Under the pieces are notes generated by a model that saw nothing but the letters and a program-made list of their open reading frames with translations, searched no databases and had not been told where the DNA came from. This document shows positions 1-12,373 of a stretch of 44,260 nt of DNA, in pieces. The stretch spans positions 1 through 44,260 of the forward strand of contig JAJZAQ010000022.1 in assembly GCA_021799355.1 (NCBI GenBank), given 5' to 3'. The translations under genes and the position numbers were made by a program. Position 1 is the stretch's first letter, and the number at the start of each line of letters is the position of its first letter. Source of the DNA: Pseudomonadota bacterium (GTDB taxonomy: Bacteria; Pseudomonadota; Gammaproteobacteria; Burkholderiales; Burkholderiaceae_C).

Positions 1-19
1 AGAGCCAGCGTTGCAACAT
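1..19 (-). CDS. start of a protein-coding gene, cut by the window edge (possibly dsbA)
   Basis: An ATG at 19-17 on the minus strand is preceded by a good ribosome binding site (AAAAGGA, about 6 bases upstream) and opens the frame M-L-Q-R-W-L before the window ends. It lies 38 bases downstream of the SPOR gene in the same direction, so it probably belongs to the same operon. In Burkholderiales, argS and a SPOR gene are often followed by a thiol:disulfide interchange protein (DsbA). That identity is inference from gene order alone; six codons cannot show function. Confidence 0.45.
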
Positions 20-57
20 GTGTCGTCCTTTTCGATCGATGAATCAGAGAGTTGGGT

Positions 58-675
58 TTATTTGCCGATGCGCACCAGCGCGGTTTGAATCCCGTTGTCG
101 CTGAGAAGTTTCTGCGTCTTCTCCGCCTGCTGCGCCGAGGTGAACGGTCCAACCCGAACGCGGTAGAGGGTGCGGCCGTTGACGACGCGCTCGTCGACGT
201 GCGCTTCCTGCCCGGTCAGCGCCACGCGGGCACGCTGGCGTTCGGCGTCATCGCGGGTGCTGTACGCGCCGACCTGCAGCACGTAGCTGACTTCTGCGGA
301 CGCCGCTGCGGGCGTCTGGGCAGACGGTTCTGCCGCCGGCGTGGCGGCAGCCGCCGGTTGCGACGCCGGCGCACCGGGTTGGGCGAGTTTGGCCAGCGCC
401 TGTGGCGACAGGGGTTTGCTGGCAACGGTGATGGGCATGGAGCTGCTGCCCGCCGGTGGCCCGGAGGTCGCCCCGCTCAGCCCCTGGTTCGGATTCCAGC
501 GGCCCGCGGCCGAGCCGGCGCCGACCGGCCGCTCCTGAAAGCGGTTCATGAACGGCAGCGGCGCCTTGGTCAGGTAAAACGCCACCGCCAGCGCGATGGC
601 CAGGCCGATGACCAGGCCGATGATGATGCCAAGCAGGGTGCCGCCAGACTGGCGGTGGTGCGGGCGAAGGGACAT
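58..675 (-). CDS. SPOR-domain membrane protein (FtsN-like)
   Basis: This is a probable inner-membrane protein with a periplasmic SPOR domain, the fold that binds denuded peptidoglycan at the division septum. Counted from the ATG at 675, the protein has about 205 residues: a short basic cytoplasmic tail, one membrane helix (about 12-34), an Ala/Pro-rich linker, and a C-terminal SPOR domain (about the last 75 residues, starting VSYVLQVGAYSTRDDAERQR and ending ALVRIGK). An upstream in-frame ATG at 717, four bases after the argS stop, would add 14 residues. Neither start has a clear ribosome binding site; I prefer 675 because it gives a compact positive N-terminus. It follows argS closely and is probably co-transcribed with it. 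The cell-division role is inferred from the domain. Confidence 0.85.
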   Translation of the reverse strand: MSLRPHHRQSGGTLLGIIIGLVIGLAIALAVAFYLTKAPLPFMNRFQERPVGAGSAAGRWNPNQGLSGATSGPPAGSSSMPITVASKPLSPQALAKLAQPGAPASQPAAAATPAAEPSAQTPAAASAEVSYVLQVGAYSTRDDAERQRARVALTGQEAHVDERVVNGRTLYRVRVGPFTSAQQAEKTQKLLSDNGIQTALVRIGK

Positions 676-721
676 AACGGTTTCGGGCAATGAAAAAACG
701 GGGCCGGGCGAAGGCATCGGC

Positions 722-2476
722 TCACATCCGCTGCGGCGCGCTCACGCCGAGCACATCGAGCGCATTGTGCATCACTTGGCGCACGGCGTTGAGCAGCCGC
801 AGCCGCGCATGACGCAGCGGCGGTTCGTCGACTAGCACCCGCTCGGCGTTGTAGTAGGCGTGGAATTCGGCGGCGAGATCGCGCAAATAAAACGCCACGT
901 GGTGCGGCGCGAGTTCCTTGGCCGCCACCGCCAGGATTTGTGGATACTGTGCCAGCGTCAGCAGCAGCGCCCGTTCACGCGGCGCGGTGAGCAGGCGCAA
1001 ATCGGCCTGCTGCAGCACGTCGCCGTTGGCGGCATCGCCCGGCGCGCGCGCGGCCCATTGCTCGAACACCGAGCACACCCTGGCATGGGCGTATTGCACG
1101 TAATACACCGGGTTTTCGTCGGTCTGCGCCAGCGCCAGATCGACGTCGAAGACGAATTCTGTGTCGGCTTTGCGCGAGACGAGGAAAAACCGCACCGCAT
1201 CGCGGCCGCGCTGCAGCGCCGCGGCGCGCTCGTCGGGGTTCATGTCTTCACGCACCCCGCCGGACCATTCGATCAGATCGCGCACGGTCACGTAGCTGCC
1301 GGCACGTTTGGAAATTTTCACTTCCTGCCCGCCGCGCAGGACGGTGACCATTTTGTGCAGCACGTAGTCCGGGTAATTTTTCGGAATGCCCAGATCCAGC
1401 GCCTGCAGCCCGGCGCGCACACGAGCGATGGTGCCGTGGTGATCCGACCCCTGGATGTTGACCGCGCGGTGAAAGCCGCGCTGCCACTTGACCAGGTGAT
1501 AGGCGACGTCGGGGACGAAATAGGTGTAGCTGCCGTCGGATTTGCGCATCACGCGGTCTTTGTCGTCACCGAAATCGGTGGTGCGCAACCACAGCGCGCC
1601 GTCCTGCTCGTAAGTGTGCCCGGACTGCTGCAGGCGCTGCACGGTGGCGTCGACCCGGCCGTCGCTGTACAGACTCGACTCGAGGTAGTAACAGTCGAAG
1701 CGGATGCCGAAGGTTTTCAGATCCAGATCCTGCTCGCGGCGCAGATAGGCCACGGCGAAACGGCGGATGCCCTCCAGATCGTCGGCGTCGCCGCTGGCCT
1801 GCACCGGTTGTCCCTGGTCGTCGGGGACGGACTGCCGCGCCAGAAAATCGTGCGCGATGTCGGCGATGTACTCGCCGTTGTACGCCGCTTCCGGCCAGCC
1901 GGGATCTCCCGGCTGCAGGCCGCGGGCACGTGCCTGCACCGACAGCGCCAGGTTGTGGATCTGCACTCCGGCGTCGTTGTAATAAAACTCGCGCTGCACG
2001 GCCCATCCCTGGGTGGCGAGCACCGCGGCGATGGCGTCGCCCAGCGCCCCCTGGCGGCCGTGGCCGACGTGCAGCGGGCCGGTCGGGTTGGCCGAGACGA
2101 ATTCCACCAGCACCGGCTGCGCTGCGGCACGGCGGCTGTGGCCGAACGTCGCGCCGGCCTGCTCGACGTCGGCAACCACCTGCTGCAGCACCTGCGCCTG
2201 CAGATGAAAGTTGATGAACCCCGGCCCGGCGATGTCGGCGCGCTGCAGCCCGGCGGCCAGCGCCGCGTCGGCCTGCACGCGGTCGATGATGTCCTGCGCC
2301 ACCTCGCGGGGATTGCGCTTGAGCGGCCTGGCCAGTTGCATCGCCAGGTTGGTGGCGAGCTCCCCGTGTTCTGCGCTGCGCGGCCGGCTGACTTCGACCG
2401 TGGCGTTGAACTCCGGCATCAAGTCGCCGGCGATGCGTTCGAGCGCGGCGGTCAACCGCGCGGTGTAATCGATCAT
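722..2476 (-). CDS. argS: arginyl-tRNA synthetase
   Basis: Class I aminoacyl-tRNA synthetase that charges tRNA-Arg with arginine in the cytoplasm. From the start at 2476 (M-I-D-Y-T-A-R-L) the protein has 584 residues, close to the usual 560-590. The N-terminal Arg-S additional domain is followed by the HIGH-type signature [19 protein letters not shown] and, later, the KMSK-like loop EVKISKRAG. The C-terminal part carries the anticodon-binding helical domain (DALRM), ending near LGVSAPQRM. An in-frame ATG at 2509 would add 11 residues that do not look like family sequence. The SPOR gene follows 46 bases downstream in the same direction. Nothing looks damaged. Confidence 0.97.
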   Translation of the reverse strand: MIDYTARLTAALERIAGDLMPEFNATVEVSRPRSAEHGELATNLAMQLARPLKRNPREVAQDIIDRVQADAALAAGLQRADIAGPGFINFHLQAQVLQQVVADVEQAGATFGHSRRAAAQPVLVEFVSANPTGPLHVGHGRQGALGDAIAAVLATQGWAVQREFYYNDAGVQIHNLALSVQARARGLQPGDPGWPEAAYNGEYIADIAHDFLARQSVPDDQGQPVQASGDADDLEGIRRFAVAYLRREQDLDLKTFGIRFDCYYLESSLYSDGRVDATVQRLQQSGHTYEQDGALWLRTTDFGDDKDRVMRKSDGSYTYFVPDVAYHLVKWQRGFHRAVNIQGSDHHGTIARVRAGLQALDLGIPKNYPDYVLHKMVTVLRGGQEVKISKRAGSYVTVRDLIEWSGGVREDMNPDERAAALQRGRDAVRFFLVSRKADTEFVFDVDLALAQTDENPVYYVQYAHARVCSVFEQWAARAPGDAANGDVLQQADLRLLTAPRERALLLTLAQYPQILAVAAKELAPHHVAFYLRDLAAEFHAYYNAERVLVDEPPLRHARLRLLNAVRQVMHNALDVLGVSAPQRM

Positions 2477-2653
2477 TATGCAAACGTCGTGATTGCGCAA
2501 ACGCCCCATTTTATGGGCCTGGCGCGCCGCGCCGCGCGGTCATGGCGGTATGGTGTAATGGCTCGCGCCGGCCTGCGCGTGTGTTCAGGCACGCCGACGC
2601 CGGTGGATGGGTGGCATCGGCCCCCGTTTCCTGACAACACACTTGGAGGAATC

Positions 2654-3019
2654 ATGAACAAACTGATTGCAACCCTGGCGCTGACGCTCGGTGCGCTGTC
2701 CCTGCCCCTGCTGGCGCACGCCCAGGCCACACCGCAGCAAAGCCGCATGGCGCAATGCAATAAGGAAGCGGCAGGAAAGACCGGCGAAGCCCGCAAGGCG
2801 TTCATGAAGGACTGTCTGGCGGGTAAACCCGCAGCCGCCGAAGCAGCCAAACCCACGGCCAAGGAGCCGGCCAAGGTCGGGAACAAAGCCGCTGCCGATG
2901 GCAAAAAGCTGACCCCGCAGCAGGAAAAAATGTCGTTTTGCAGCAAGGACGCCAAGGCCAAAGGTCTCAAAGGCGAGCAGCGCAAAAAATTCATGAGCGA
3001 GTGCCTGCGCAAGAAATAA
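2654..3019 (+). CDS. PsiF repeat family secreted protein
   Basis: Small (121 aa) exported protein with two PsiF repeats. The start at 2654 is fixed by a GGAGG motif at 2645-2649. Residues 1-24 form a signal peptide ending A-H-A-Q-A. The two repeats (around SRMAQCNKEAAGKTGEARKA and KMSFCSKDAKAKGLKGEQRK) each hold two cysteines in the spacing C-N/S-K...C-L and are joined by a Lys/Ala-rich linker. The family is named after the E. coli phosphate-starvation-inducible psiF; its function is unknown and phosphate control is not visible here. The gene stands alone between argS (divergent) and rlpA (convergent) and ends at a bidirectional terminator. Confidence 0.9.
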   Translation: MNKLIATLALTLGALSLPLLAHAQATPQQSRMAQCNKEAAGKTGEARKAFMKDCLAGKPAAAEAAKPTAKEPAKVGNKAAADGKKLTPQQEKMSFCSKDAKAKGLKGEQRKKFMSECLRKK

Positions 3020-3076
3020 GCAGCGACGACGGTCTGCCTGGCACGCCGCGGTGACGCCCGCTGCCGCGGCCCGATG

Positions 3077-3103
3077 AAAACGCACCCACGGGTGCGTTTT
3101 TTT
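3077..3103. terminator. bidirectional rho-independent terminator
   Basis: A perfect 10-bp stem (AAAACGCACC at 3077-3086, GGTGCGTTTT at 3091-3100) with a 4-base loop ends in a T-run to 3103. The left arm begins with four A, so the minus transcript also ends in U residues. It sits between the convergent ends of the psiF-like gene (3019) and rlpA (3134) and can serve both. Confidence 0.9.
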
Positions 3104-3133
3104 ATGCCTGCACGCCGTGCAGCCTGCGTTTGT

Positions 3134-4267
3134 TTATTGCTGCACCACGGAGTACTGCGTGAGCCCCAGACCCTGCAGTTTCTGCGTCAGCGCGCTGTCG
3201 GGAGCGGAGGGCAGCGGGCCGATCTGCACGCGGTAAAACAGTTGCCCGCGGATATACCCCGGCACGATGCCGACGTTGCCGACGCCCGCGGCGCGCATGC
3301 GCTCCCGCTCGGCCTCGGCGTTGGCCAGCAGGGTGAATGCCCCGGTTTGCACATAGGTCTGCGTCACGCCGCCGTCGGCAGAAGGTGGCACGGATGCCGC
3401 TGCTGCCGGCGGCGGCAGCGGCGACGCATCCACCGGCGCCGGTGCGGCTGCAGCACTCACTGCGGCAGGCTGCAGCGGCGGCAACGGCTCGATCTGCATG
3501 CCCACGGGCTGCTGCTGCGGCGCCGCCTGCGCTGCAGCGCTGACGACTGCGACCGCAGCCTGCTGCACCGGGGAAACCGGTTGCGGCGCGAACTGTTGCG
3601 GCGCGAACTCCTGCGGCATGGGCGTGGCCGTTGCCGCCGGCATCGCCTGGGCCTCTGCAGCCGGCGCAGCCGGGGCGGCGGCAAGCTGCAGCGGCGCATT
3701 CGCGCCGTCAGGCAGCGCGACGATGCGTACCGGCGCCGTGCCGGTGCGCGTGACACCCAGCGCCTGCGCTGCCCCCATGGACAAGTCCAGCAGCCGGTCG
3801 CTGACGAACGGCCCGCGGTCGTTCACCAGCACCAGCGCGCTCAGGCCGTTGTCCAGATTGGTCACCTGCACGCAGGTCGGCAGCGGCAGCACGCGGCTGG
3901 CGGCGGTGAATTCGCGCGGGTTGAAGCGCACTCCCATCGACGTCGTCGACCCCGACTCCCAGCCGTACCACGACGCCGTGCCCACTTCGTCGTAGCCCTG
4001 CGCGCTGCGCAGCGGCGTGTAGGTGCGGCCTTTGACGGTGTAGGGTCGGTTGTATGCCGCCTGCAGATTGGGCGGCGGCGCATGGCAGCCAGACTGCGCA
4101 TTGAGCGGCACGGACACGCTGCTGCCCGGGCGCGGCGGCGGACTGGCGCAACCAGCGAGCAGCAGGCCCAGCAGCACGGCACCGGCGACGGGCAAGCGCA
4201 GCCGGCGGCATTCCCGGCAGGTGGCGGGCAGCTGGCGGCTGCAGGTCTGTCGGTGTCGTGTGCGCAT
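3134..4267 (-). CDS. rlpA: RlpA-like lipoprotein (septal lytic transglycosylase family) with SPOR domain
   Basis: Outer-membrane lipoprotein of the RlpA family. From the ATG at 4267 (GGAG seven bases upstream) it has 377 residues; a GTG at 4291 is a weaker alternative. A hydrophobic stretch ends in the lipobox LLAGC (lipidated Cys near residue 40). The double-psi beta-barrel domain runs from GTASWYG through VNDRGPF to the end of the domain near ALGVTRTGTAPVRIVA. A long Ala/Pro/Gln-rich linker leads to a C-terminal SPOR domain (YVQTGAF...VQIGPL). Known relatives cleave or bind naked septal glycan. Here the usual TAAH motif reads TAAS, so the conserved histidine is replaced by serine; the Asp in NDRGP is kept. 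Catalytic activity is therefore uncertain. Confidence 0.92.
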   Translation of the reverse strand: MRTRHRQTCSRQLPATCRECRRLRLPVAGAVLLGLLLAGCASPPPRPGSSVSVPLNAQSGCHAPPPNLQAAYNRPYTVKGRTYTPLRSAQGYDEVGTASWYGWESGSTTSMGVRFNPREFTAASRVLPLPTCVQVTNLDNGLSALVLVNDRGPFVSDRLLDLSMGAAQALGVTRTGTAPVRIVALPDGANAPLQLAAAPAAPAAEAQAMPAATATPMPQEFAPQQFAPQPVSPVQQAAVAVVSAAAQAAPQQQPVGMQIEPLPPLQPAAVSAAAAPAPVDASPLPPPAAAASVPPSADGGVTQTYVQTGAFTLLANAEAERERMRAAGVGNVGIVPGYIRGQLFYRVQIGPLPSAPDSALTQKLQGLGLTQYSVVQQ

Positions 4268-4310
4268 GCGCAAACTCCGGGCAATGGGCACAATGCTACC
4301 CGCGCCGCAG

Positions 4311-4338
4311 GCAAAAAAACACCGCCTGCAGGCGGCGT
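4311..4338 (-). terminator. rho-independent terminator of the atp operon
   Basis: On the minus strand a GC-rich self-complementary stem (CGCCGCCTGCAGGCGGTG) is followed by a run of seven T. It lies about 40 bases after the atpC stop codon, in the correct direction to end the ATP synthase transcript before rlpA. Confidence 0.85.
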
Positions 4339-4380
4339 TGTGACCGTTCAGACCGACCAGCGGCTGGCCACGCCAGGCGC

Positions 4381-4815
4381 TCAGTGGCTGCGTCCGCGCA
4401 GGCGGCGGATGGCGGCGAGTTGTGCCGCGAGCATGGCAAGTTCGCCTTCGACCACGGCGATGTCCTGCTTTTCCTTGGCGTGCGCCCGGGCCTCCTGCGC
4501 CGCCTTCAGCGCCTCGTTGGCCTTGGCCTCGTCGAGATCCTTGCCACGAATCGCCGTATCGGCCAGCACGGTCACGCGCTTGGGCTGCACTTCGAGGATG
4601 CCGCCAGCGACAAAGATGAATTCTTCCTTGCTCCCTGCGGCGTTGGCTTCGGGCAGCTCGATGCGCACCGAGCCGGGTTTGATGCGGGTGATCAGCGGGG
4701 TGTGGCCCGGAAGAATGCCCAACTCGCCCGATTCACCGGGCAGCGCGACAAAGCGTGCCTCGCCGGAAAAAATCGACTCTTCGGCGCTGACGACGTCAAC
4801 ATGGATGGTATTCAT
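4381..4815 (-). CDS. atpC: ATP synthase F1 epsilon subunit
   Basis: Epsilon subunit (144 aa) of the F1 sector, part of the central stalk and the bacterial self-inhibitor of ATP hydrolysis. The N-terminal beta-sandwich is clear ([33 protein letters not shown]), followed by the C-terminal helical hairpin rich in Ala, Lys and Glu (about residues 90-140). It is the last gene of the operon, 84 bases after atpD, and is followed by a terminator. Confidence 0.97.
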   Translation of the reverse strand: MNTIHVDVVSAEESIFSGEARFVALPGESGELGILPGHTPLITRIKPGSVRIELPEANAAGSKEEFIFVAGGILEVQPKRVTVLADTAIRGKDLDEAKANEALKAAQEARAHAKEKQDIAVVEGELAMLAAQLAAIRRLRGRSH

Positions 4816-4899
4816 GGCTTCGATTCGGAACGTGATGCGGTTGCGGTCTGCGGCGGTTTGCTCCGTGGCCGGGCGGGCCGCCGCGCGGGGCGCTCACGC

Positions 4900-6351
<1,452 letters not shown>

Positions 6352-7230
6352 TCAGACCGCGGCAGCTCCGCTCACAATTTCCGAAAGTTCTTTGGTGATC
6401 GCCGCCTGCCGGCTCTTGTTGTAGACGAGCTGCAGCTCGCTGATCACGTTCTTGGCGTTGTCCGAGGCCGATTTCATCGCCACCATGCGCGCCGACTGTT
6501 CGCAGGCCATGTTTTCGGCAACGGCCTGGTAGATCAGCGCTTCGATGTAACGCACCAGCAGCGCATCGATCACCGGCTTGGCGTCGGGCTCGTAGATGTA
6601 GTCCCAGCTGTGTTGCCGCTCCTCGCCCGCCTTGGCGGCAAGCGCCTGCGCCGACAGCGGCACGAGCGGCTCGATTTCCGGCGACTGCTTCATGGTGTTG
6701 ACGAAGCGGCTGTAGGCGAGGTAGACGGCGTCGAGCTTGCCTTCCTGGTAGGCGTCGAGCATCACCTTGACCGGACCGATGAGCTTTTCCAGGTGCGGCT
6801 TGTCGCCGAGTTGCACGGCGTGCGAGACGATGTTCATGCCCAGCCGTTGCAGGAACTGCAGACCTTTGTTGCCGATGGCGCAGCACTCGATCTGCACGCC
6901 CGCGGTCTGCCATTCCTTGATCCTGCCCAGCGCCATGCGGGTGATGTTGGTGTTCAAGCCCCCGCACAAGCCCTTGTCGGTGGTGACCAAGATCAGGCCG
7001 ACGCGCTTGACCGGCTCGCGCCTGACCAGGAACGGGTGGGTGTATTCCGGGTTGGCCTGACGCAGATGCCCGGCGATGACCCTCACCGTCTCGCCATACG
7101 GCCGCGCCGCGCGCATGCGCTCCTGCGCCTTGCGCATTTTCGACGCCGCGACCATTTCCATCGCCTTGGTGATCTTGCGCGTGTTTTGCACGCTCTTGAT
7201 CTTGGCGCGTATTTCTTTCATTCCAGCCAT
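6352..7230 (-). CDS. atpG: ATP synthase F1 gamma subunit
   Basis: Gamma subunit (292 aa), the rotating shaft of F1. The N-terminal helix has the family signature ([24 protein letters not shown]) and the C-terminal helix ends [15 protein letters not shown], matching the coiled coil that sits inside the alpha3beta3 ring. The start has AGGAG seven bases upstream. The spacer to atpA contains a strong hairpin (7250-7273). Confidence 0.97.
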   Translation of the reverse strand: MAGMKEIRAKIKSVQNTRKITKAMEMVAASKMRKAQERMRAARPYGETVRVIAGHLRQANPEYTHPFLVRREPVKRVGLILVTTDKGLCGGLNTNITRMALGRIKEWQTAGVQIECCAIGNKGLQFLQRLGMNIVSHAVQLGDKPHLEKLIGPVKVMLDAYQEGKLDAVYLAYSRFVNTMKQSPEIEPLVPLSAQALAAKAGEERQHSWDYIYEPDAKPVIDALLVRYIEALIYQAVAENMACEQSARMVAMKSASDNAKNVISELQLVYNKSRQAAITKELSEIVSGAAAV

Positions 7231-7249
7231 CGCATTACTCCTGGTGCAC

Positions 7250-7278
7250 CCCGGGCAGCCACAGCCGCCCGGGTTTTT
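7250..7278. other. strong hairpin between atpA and atpG, terminator-like on the plus strand
   Basis: CCCGGGC (7250-7256) and GCCCGGG (7267-7273) form a perfect 7-bp GC stem with a 10-base loop. On the minus (coding) strand no U-run follows, so it should not end the operon transcript; an intercistronic stem can instead stabilise or mark mRNA. Read on the plus strand it is followed by TTTTT (7274-7278) and looks like an intrinsic terminator for antisense RNA. Function is inference. Confidence 0.6.
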
Positions 7279-7296
7279 GCTTCATCGTGGAATGAA

Positions 7297-8838
<1,542 letters not shown>

Positions 8839-8854
8839 GGGAGCCTCTTGAAAC

Positions 8855-9394
8855 TTATGCGGTGAGAGCGGCTTTCATCTGCTCCAGCCGGGCGCGCACC
8901 GAGGTGTCGAGCACTTCGTCGCCCACGGCGACGCGCACCCCCCCGATGAGCGACGGATCGATTTCCACGGTGGCGTGCAGTTTGCGGCCGTATTTGCGTT
9001 CGAGCGCCGCAACCAGGCCGTCGAGTGCCTCTCCTTCCAGCGGATAGGCGCTGGAAATCACCGCTTCGACCTTGCCTTCGGCCGCGTCCTTCAGGGCGCG
9101 ATACTGCTGGGCGATCTGCGGCAGTGCGGCCAGACGGTGGTTTTCCGTCAGCATCTGCACCAGATTGGCGAGCGCCGCCGGGGCCGGCGCCGGCAGCGCG
9201 CCGAGAATCAAATCGGCCAGCTGCCGCGCGGAAACCCGTGGGCTGCCGACTACTTCGCGCAGCGCCGGATCGGCAGCGATCTGCGCCAGTTGGTCGAGGG
9301 TATCGGCCGCCTGCGCCGCAGACAGGCCGGTGTCGCGCACGGCGGCAAAAACGGCTTCGGCGTAAGGACGGGCAATGGTGGCAAGTTCGGCCAT
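8855..9394 (-). CDS. atpH: ATP synthase F1 delta subunit
   Basis: Delta subunit (179 aa), which ties the top of F1 to the peripheral stalk. The N-terminal six-helix bundle starts [21 protein letters not shown]. The C-terminal part has the conserved segment around VISSAYPL and the ending [20 protein letters not shown]. It is 12 bases after atpF and 16 bases before atpA. Confidence 0.96.
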   Translation of the reverse strand: MAELATIARPYAEAVFAAVRDTGLSAAQAADTLDQLAQIAADPALREVVGSPRVSARQLADLILGALPAPAPAALANLVQMLTENHRLAALPQIAQQYRALKDAAEGKVEAVISSAYPLEGEALDGLVAALERKYGRKLHATVEIDPSLIGGVRVAVGDEVLDTSVRARLEQMKAALTA

Positions 9395-9406
9395 GGCACG
9401 CTCCGG

Positions 9407-9877
9407 TTACAGCTCGGCCTTGAGCCGGTTGAGCAGATCGGCGTGCACCTGCGGGTTGATTTCGCGGTGCAGAATGGCCTCGGCGCCCTTGACGGCCAGC
9501 GCGGCGACCTGGTCGCGCAGCTGCTCGCGCGCCTTGACCGCCTGCTGCTCGGCCTCGGTCTTGGCCTGCGCCACGATGTTGGCGGCGACCTCCTCGGCCT
9601 TCTTGCGTGCCTCCTCGATCAGGGCCTGCGCACGGCGCTCGGCATCGGCCAGCCGCCCGGCGCTCTCCTGATGCGAGCGGGCGAGCTCTTCCTCGACCTT
9701 GCGGTTGGCCGAGGCGAGCTCGGCTTTGGCGCGATCGGCGGCAGCCAGACCGTCGGCGATTTTTGTTGCGCGTTCATCGAGGGCTTTGGTGATGGGCGGC
9801 CAGACGAATTTTTTCGTGAACCACGCCAGCAACAAAAACACGATGATCTGCGCAATGAGTGTTGCGTCCAGATGCAT
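9407..9877 (-). CDS. atpF: ATP synthase Fo b subunit
   Basis: Peripheral stalk subunit b (156 aa). One N-terminal membrane helix (about residues 5-26, [20 protein letters not shown]) leads into a long charged helix rich in Ala, Glu, Lys and Arg that dimerises as a right-handed coiled coil. It lies 67 bases after atpE. Only one b-type gene is present, as expected for non-photosynthetic proteobacteria. Confidence 0.96.
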   Translation of the reverse strand: MHLDATLIAQIIVFLLLAWFTKKFVWPPITKALDERATKIADGLAAADRAKAELASANRKVEEELARSHQESAGRLADAERRAQALIEEARKKAEEVAANIVAQAKTEAEQQAVKAREQLRDQVAALAVKGAEAILHREINPQVHADLLNRLKAEL

Positions 9878-9944
9878 GGCGCTAACCTTTGCTTCAGATG
9901 GATGAAGGATGCGGGAAAGACGTTGGGCAAACGCCAGACTCGGT

Positions 9945-10268
<324 letters not shown>

Positions 10269-11123
10269 TTAGTGGTGGTCGTGCGCCTGACCGATGTAAA
10301 CCAGTGTCAGCATCATGAAAATGAAGCCCTGCAGCACGATCACCAGCATGCTGAAGATCGACCAGGCCAGACCCGCGGCGATGTTGCCGAAAAACAGCGC
10401 CCAGCCGGTCAGGCTGCTCAGGCCGGCGGCGCCCATCAGCGCGATGATCATGAACAGGATTTCCTCGGCGTACAGATTGCCGAACAACCGCATGCCGTGC
10501 GACAGCGTTTTCGCCAGGTATTCGAGGATCTGCATCGCGAAGTTCAACGGCCAGAGCAGGAAGTGGTTGCCGAACGGCGCGGTGAACAGTTCGTGCACCC
10601 AGCCGCCGATGCCCTTGATTTTGATGCCGTAGTACAGGCTGAGCAGCAAAATGGTGACCGACATGCCCAGGGCGATCGACAAGTCTGCCGTGGGCACGAC
10701 GCGCAGATAGACGTGCTCGGGGTTTTCGCCGCCGTGCACCATCTGCCACAGCCGCGGCAGCAGGTCGACGGGAAGCAGGTCCATCGCGTTCATCATCACA
10801 ATCCAGATGAACGAAATGAACGCCAGGGGAGCGACGAACTCACGCGACTTGGCGTTGCGCACGATGCCGCGCGCCTGCTCGTCGACGAATTCGACGAGGA
10901 ATTCGACCGCCGCCTGCATCCTCCCCGGCTTGCCGCTGGTCATGTTTTTTGCCACGCGCCACAGCACGAAGCAGGCGATGACGCCCAGCAGCACGGAGAA
11001 AAAAATCGAGTCGATGTCGATGATGCCGAAATCGACCACCCCGGCACGCGGGCCGCTGGTCCATTGCGTGAGGTGGTGAACGATGTACTCGCCTGCGGTG
11101 ATGGTGTGTTGTTCTGCGGACAT
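10269..11123 (-). CDS. atpB: ATP synthase Fo a subunit
   Basis: Subunit a (284 aa from ATG 11123), the stator half-channel protein with five or six membrane helices. The essential arginine lies in HGMRLFGNLYAEE, and the C-terminal helix has the expected polar pattern ending QAHDHH. Upstream in-frame TTG codons are less likely starts. No strong ribosome binding site is visible, so translation may partly depend on atpI 46 bases upstream. Confidence 0.96.
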   Translation of the reverse strand: MSAEQHTITAGEYIVHHLTQWTSGPRAGVVDFGIIDIDSIFFSVLLGVIACFVLWRVAKNMTSGKPGRMQAAVEFLVEFVDEQARGIVRNAKSREFVAPLAFISFIWIVMMNAMDLLPVDLLPRLWQMVHGGENPEHVYLRVVPTADLSIALGMSVTILLLSLYYGIKIKGIGGWVHELFTAPFGNHFLLWPLNFAMQILEYLAKTLSHGMRLFGNLYAEEILFMIIALMGAAGLSSLTGWALFFGNIAAGLAWSIFSMLVIVLQGFIFMMLTLVYIGQAHDHH

Positions 11124-11169
11124 GGTCGACAAATTTTGAGCGCCGCCAAGGCGGCATCACTGGAATGGG

Positions 11170-11661
11170 TCAGACGGTGCAGGCTGCTTTTTTCCCGCGC
11201 AGGATCAGCGCCACCCAATACACCTGCAGAGTGAACGCGATGGCCACCAGCAGCGCCGCCCAGCTCAGCGGCTGCAGCAGGCGCGGGGCGAAAAACAGCA
11301 GCACGATGGTCAAACCGATTTTCAACAGCTCGCCCAGCGCAAAGCCGTAAACGGCCACGCCGGGTTTCAATTTGGACAGCCAAAGCTGAATGGCCAGAGC
11401 GAACAGCGCCGAAGGCAGGGCGACGACCAGCGTACCGTACAGCGCAGACCACAGCACCGGCAGCGCCCCTCCCGCCAGCGCCCAGGCGACGAGCGCCACG
11501 GCCACGCCGACGGCGGTTTGCAGCAGCACCACGCGCCAGACCGACACCTGCGGCTTGCGCCGCAGCAGGCTTTGCACCTCGGCACGGCTCAGCGGCGGCG
11601 CTGCCGGGGCAGCGTCCTGCTCGTCCTGCCAGGGGTCTGAGGTGTGCACGGCGTGGCTCAA
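11170..11661 (-). CDS. atpI: ATP synthase subunit I (AtpI)
   Basis: Small membrane protein (163 aa), first gene of the atp operon. The N-terminal 35 residues are polar, followed by four hydrophobic segments. The conserved FALGELLKIGLTIVLLFFAP stretch identifies the proteobacterial AtpI family. Relatives are not part of the final enzyme and are thought to help assemble the c-ring or supply ions to it; that role is family knowledge, not visible here. Confidence 0.9.
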   Translation of the reverse strand: MSHAVHTSDPWQDEQDAAPAAPPLSRAEVQSLLRRKPQVSVWRVVLLQTAVGVAVALVAWALAGGALPVLWSALYGTLVVALPSALFALAIQLWLSKLKPGVAVYGFALGELLKIGLTIVLLFFAPRLLQPLSWAALLVAIAFTLQVYWVALILRGKKAACTV

Positions 11662-11791
11662 AGTCGGAACACTCGGTTCAAGGGGTCACGGGGGCGCAGG
11701 CTGCCTTGCGGCGGGGCTGCACACAGCCCGGACGGCGCTGCTCGGATTTGTTGCCGCGGGTAACAAATTCGCCTGCGGGTCAAACGGCAAA

Positions 11792-11797
11792 AGTATA
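11792..11797 (-). promoter_or_regulatory. candidate -10 element of the atp operon promoter
   Basis: In the 265-bp divergent spacer between atpI and the CopD-like gene (11662-11926), the minus strand has TATACT, a near-consensus -10 box, about 130 bases before the atpI start. I see no good -35 hexamer at the matching distance, so it may be a weak or activator-dependent promoter. For the plus-strand gene only a weak TAAGAT (11842-11847) is visible. Nothing else was recognised in the spacer. Confidence 0.4.
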
Positions 11798-11926
11798 GGG
11801 GATAGTCGCCGGCAGGCCAGCTTTTTTGTTGTAGGCCGGTCTAAGATTGTGTCGAGTCAACGTTGCGCGCGCGACACTGTCGGCGTCTTGCAACACATTG
11901 CGTGTTCCTTCCCTCCCCGTCCCGCC

Positions 11927-12373
11927 ATGAACGCCTTGCTGGTCTTCCTCCATCTCGCCGCCGCCATCGTCTGGATGGGCGGCATGGGTTTCATTTTGCT
12001 GGCGATGCGGGCCGCGGCTTTCGCCGTTCTGCAGCCGCCGGCGCGGCCGCAGCTGCTGCTGGCCAGCCTGCAGCGGTTTTTCCCACTGGTGTGGATCAGC
12101 ATCGCGCTGTTGCTGCTCACCGGGCTGACGCTCATGCTCCAGGTCGGCTTCGCCAGCGCGCCGGTCGGCTGGCATGTGATGCTGGGCATCGGCCTGGTGA
12201 TGATGGCGGTGTTTGCGCACATTTATTTCGCCCCGTTCCGCCGCGCGCAGCGCGCTGCGGCAGCGCAGGACTGGGCTGCCGTCGGCCGGGCGTTACAGGC
12301 CATCCATCCTCTCGTGGTGCTCAATTTCACTCTAGGCTGGTGCGCCATCGCCGCGGTGCTGTTCTGGCACTGA
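11927..12373 (+). CDS. CopD-like integral membrane protein
   Basis: A 148-residue protein with four predicted membrane helices (about 3-26, 45-68, 75-97, 125-147). Conserved-looking histidines sit in or next to helices (FLHLAAAIVWMGGM, GWHVMLGIG, FAHIYFAPF, AIHPLVVLNF), a pattern of the CopD/YdcZ-type haem or metal-related membrane families. The exact substrate cannot be told. It is divergent from the atp operon and its last 42 bases overlap the convergent end of waaF. Confidence 0.7.
   Translation: MNALLVFLHLAAAIVWMGGMGFILLAMRAAAFAVLQPPARPQLLLASLQRFFPLVWISIALLLLTGLTLMLQVGFASAPVGWHVMLGIGLVMMAVFAHIYFAPFRRAQRAAAAQDWAAVGRALQAIHPLVVLNFTLGWCAIAAVLFWH

Noticed and set aside
860-2653. Plus-strand open frame antisense to argS that runs into the PsiF-like gene
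   Set aside because: Only the last 121 codons, after the GGAGG and ATG at 2654, look like protein. The upstream part mirrors argS.
2510-2653. tRNA or riboswitch in the argS-PsiF spacer
   Set aside because: No cloverleaf or conserved riboswitch core could be built; only general GC-rich stems.
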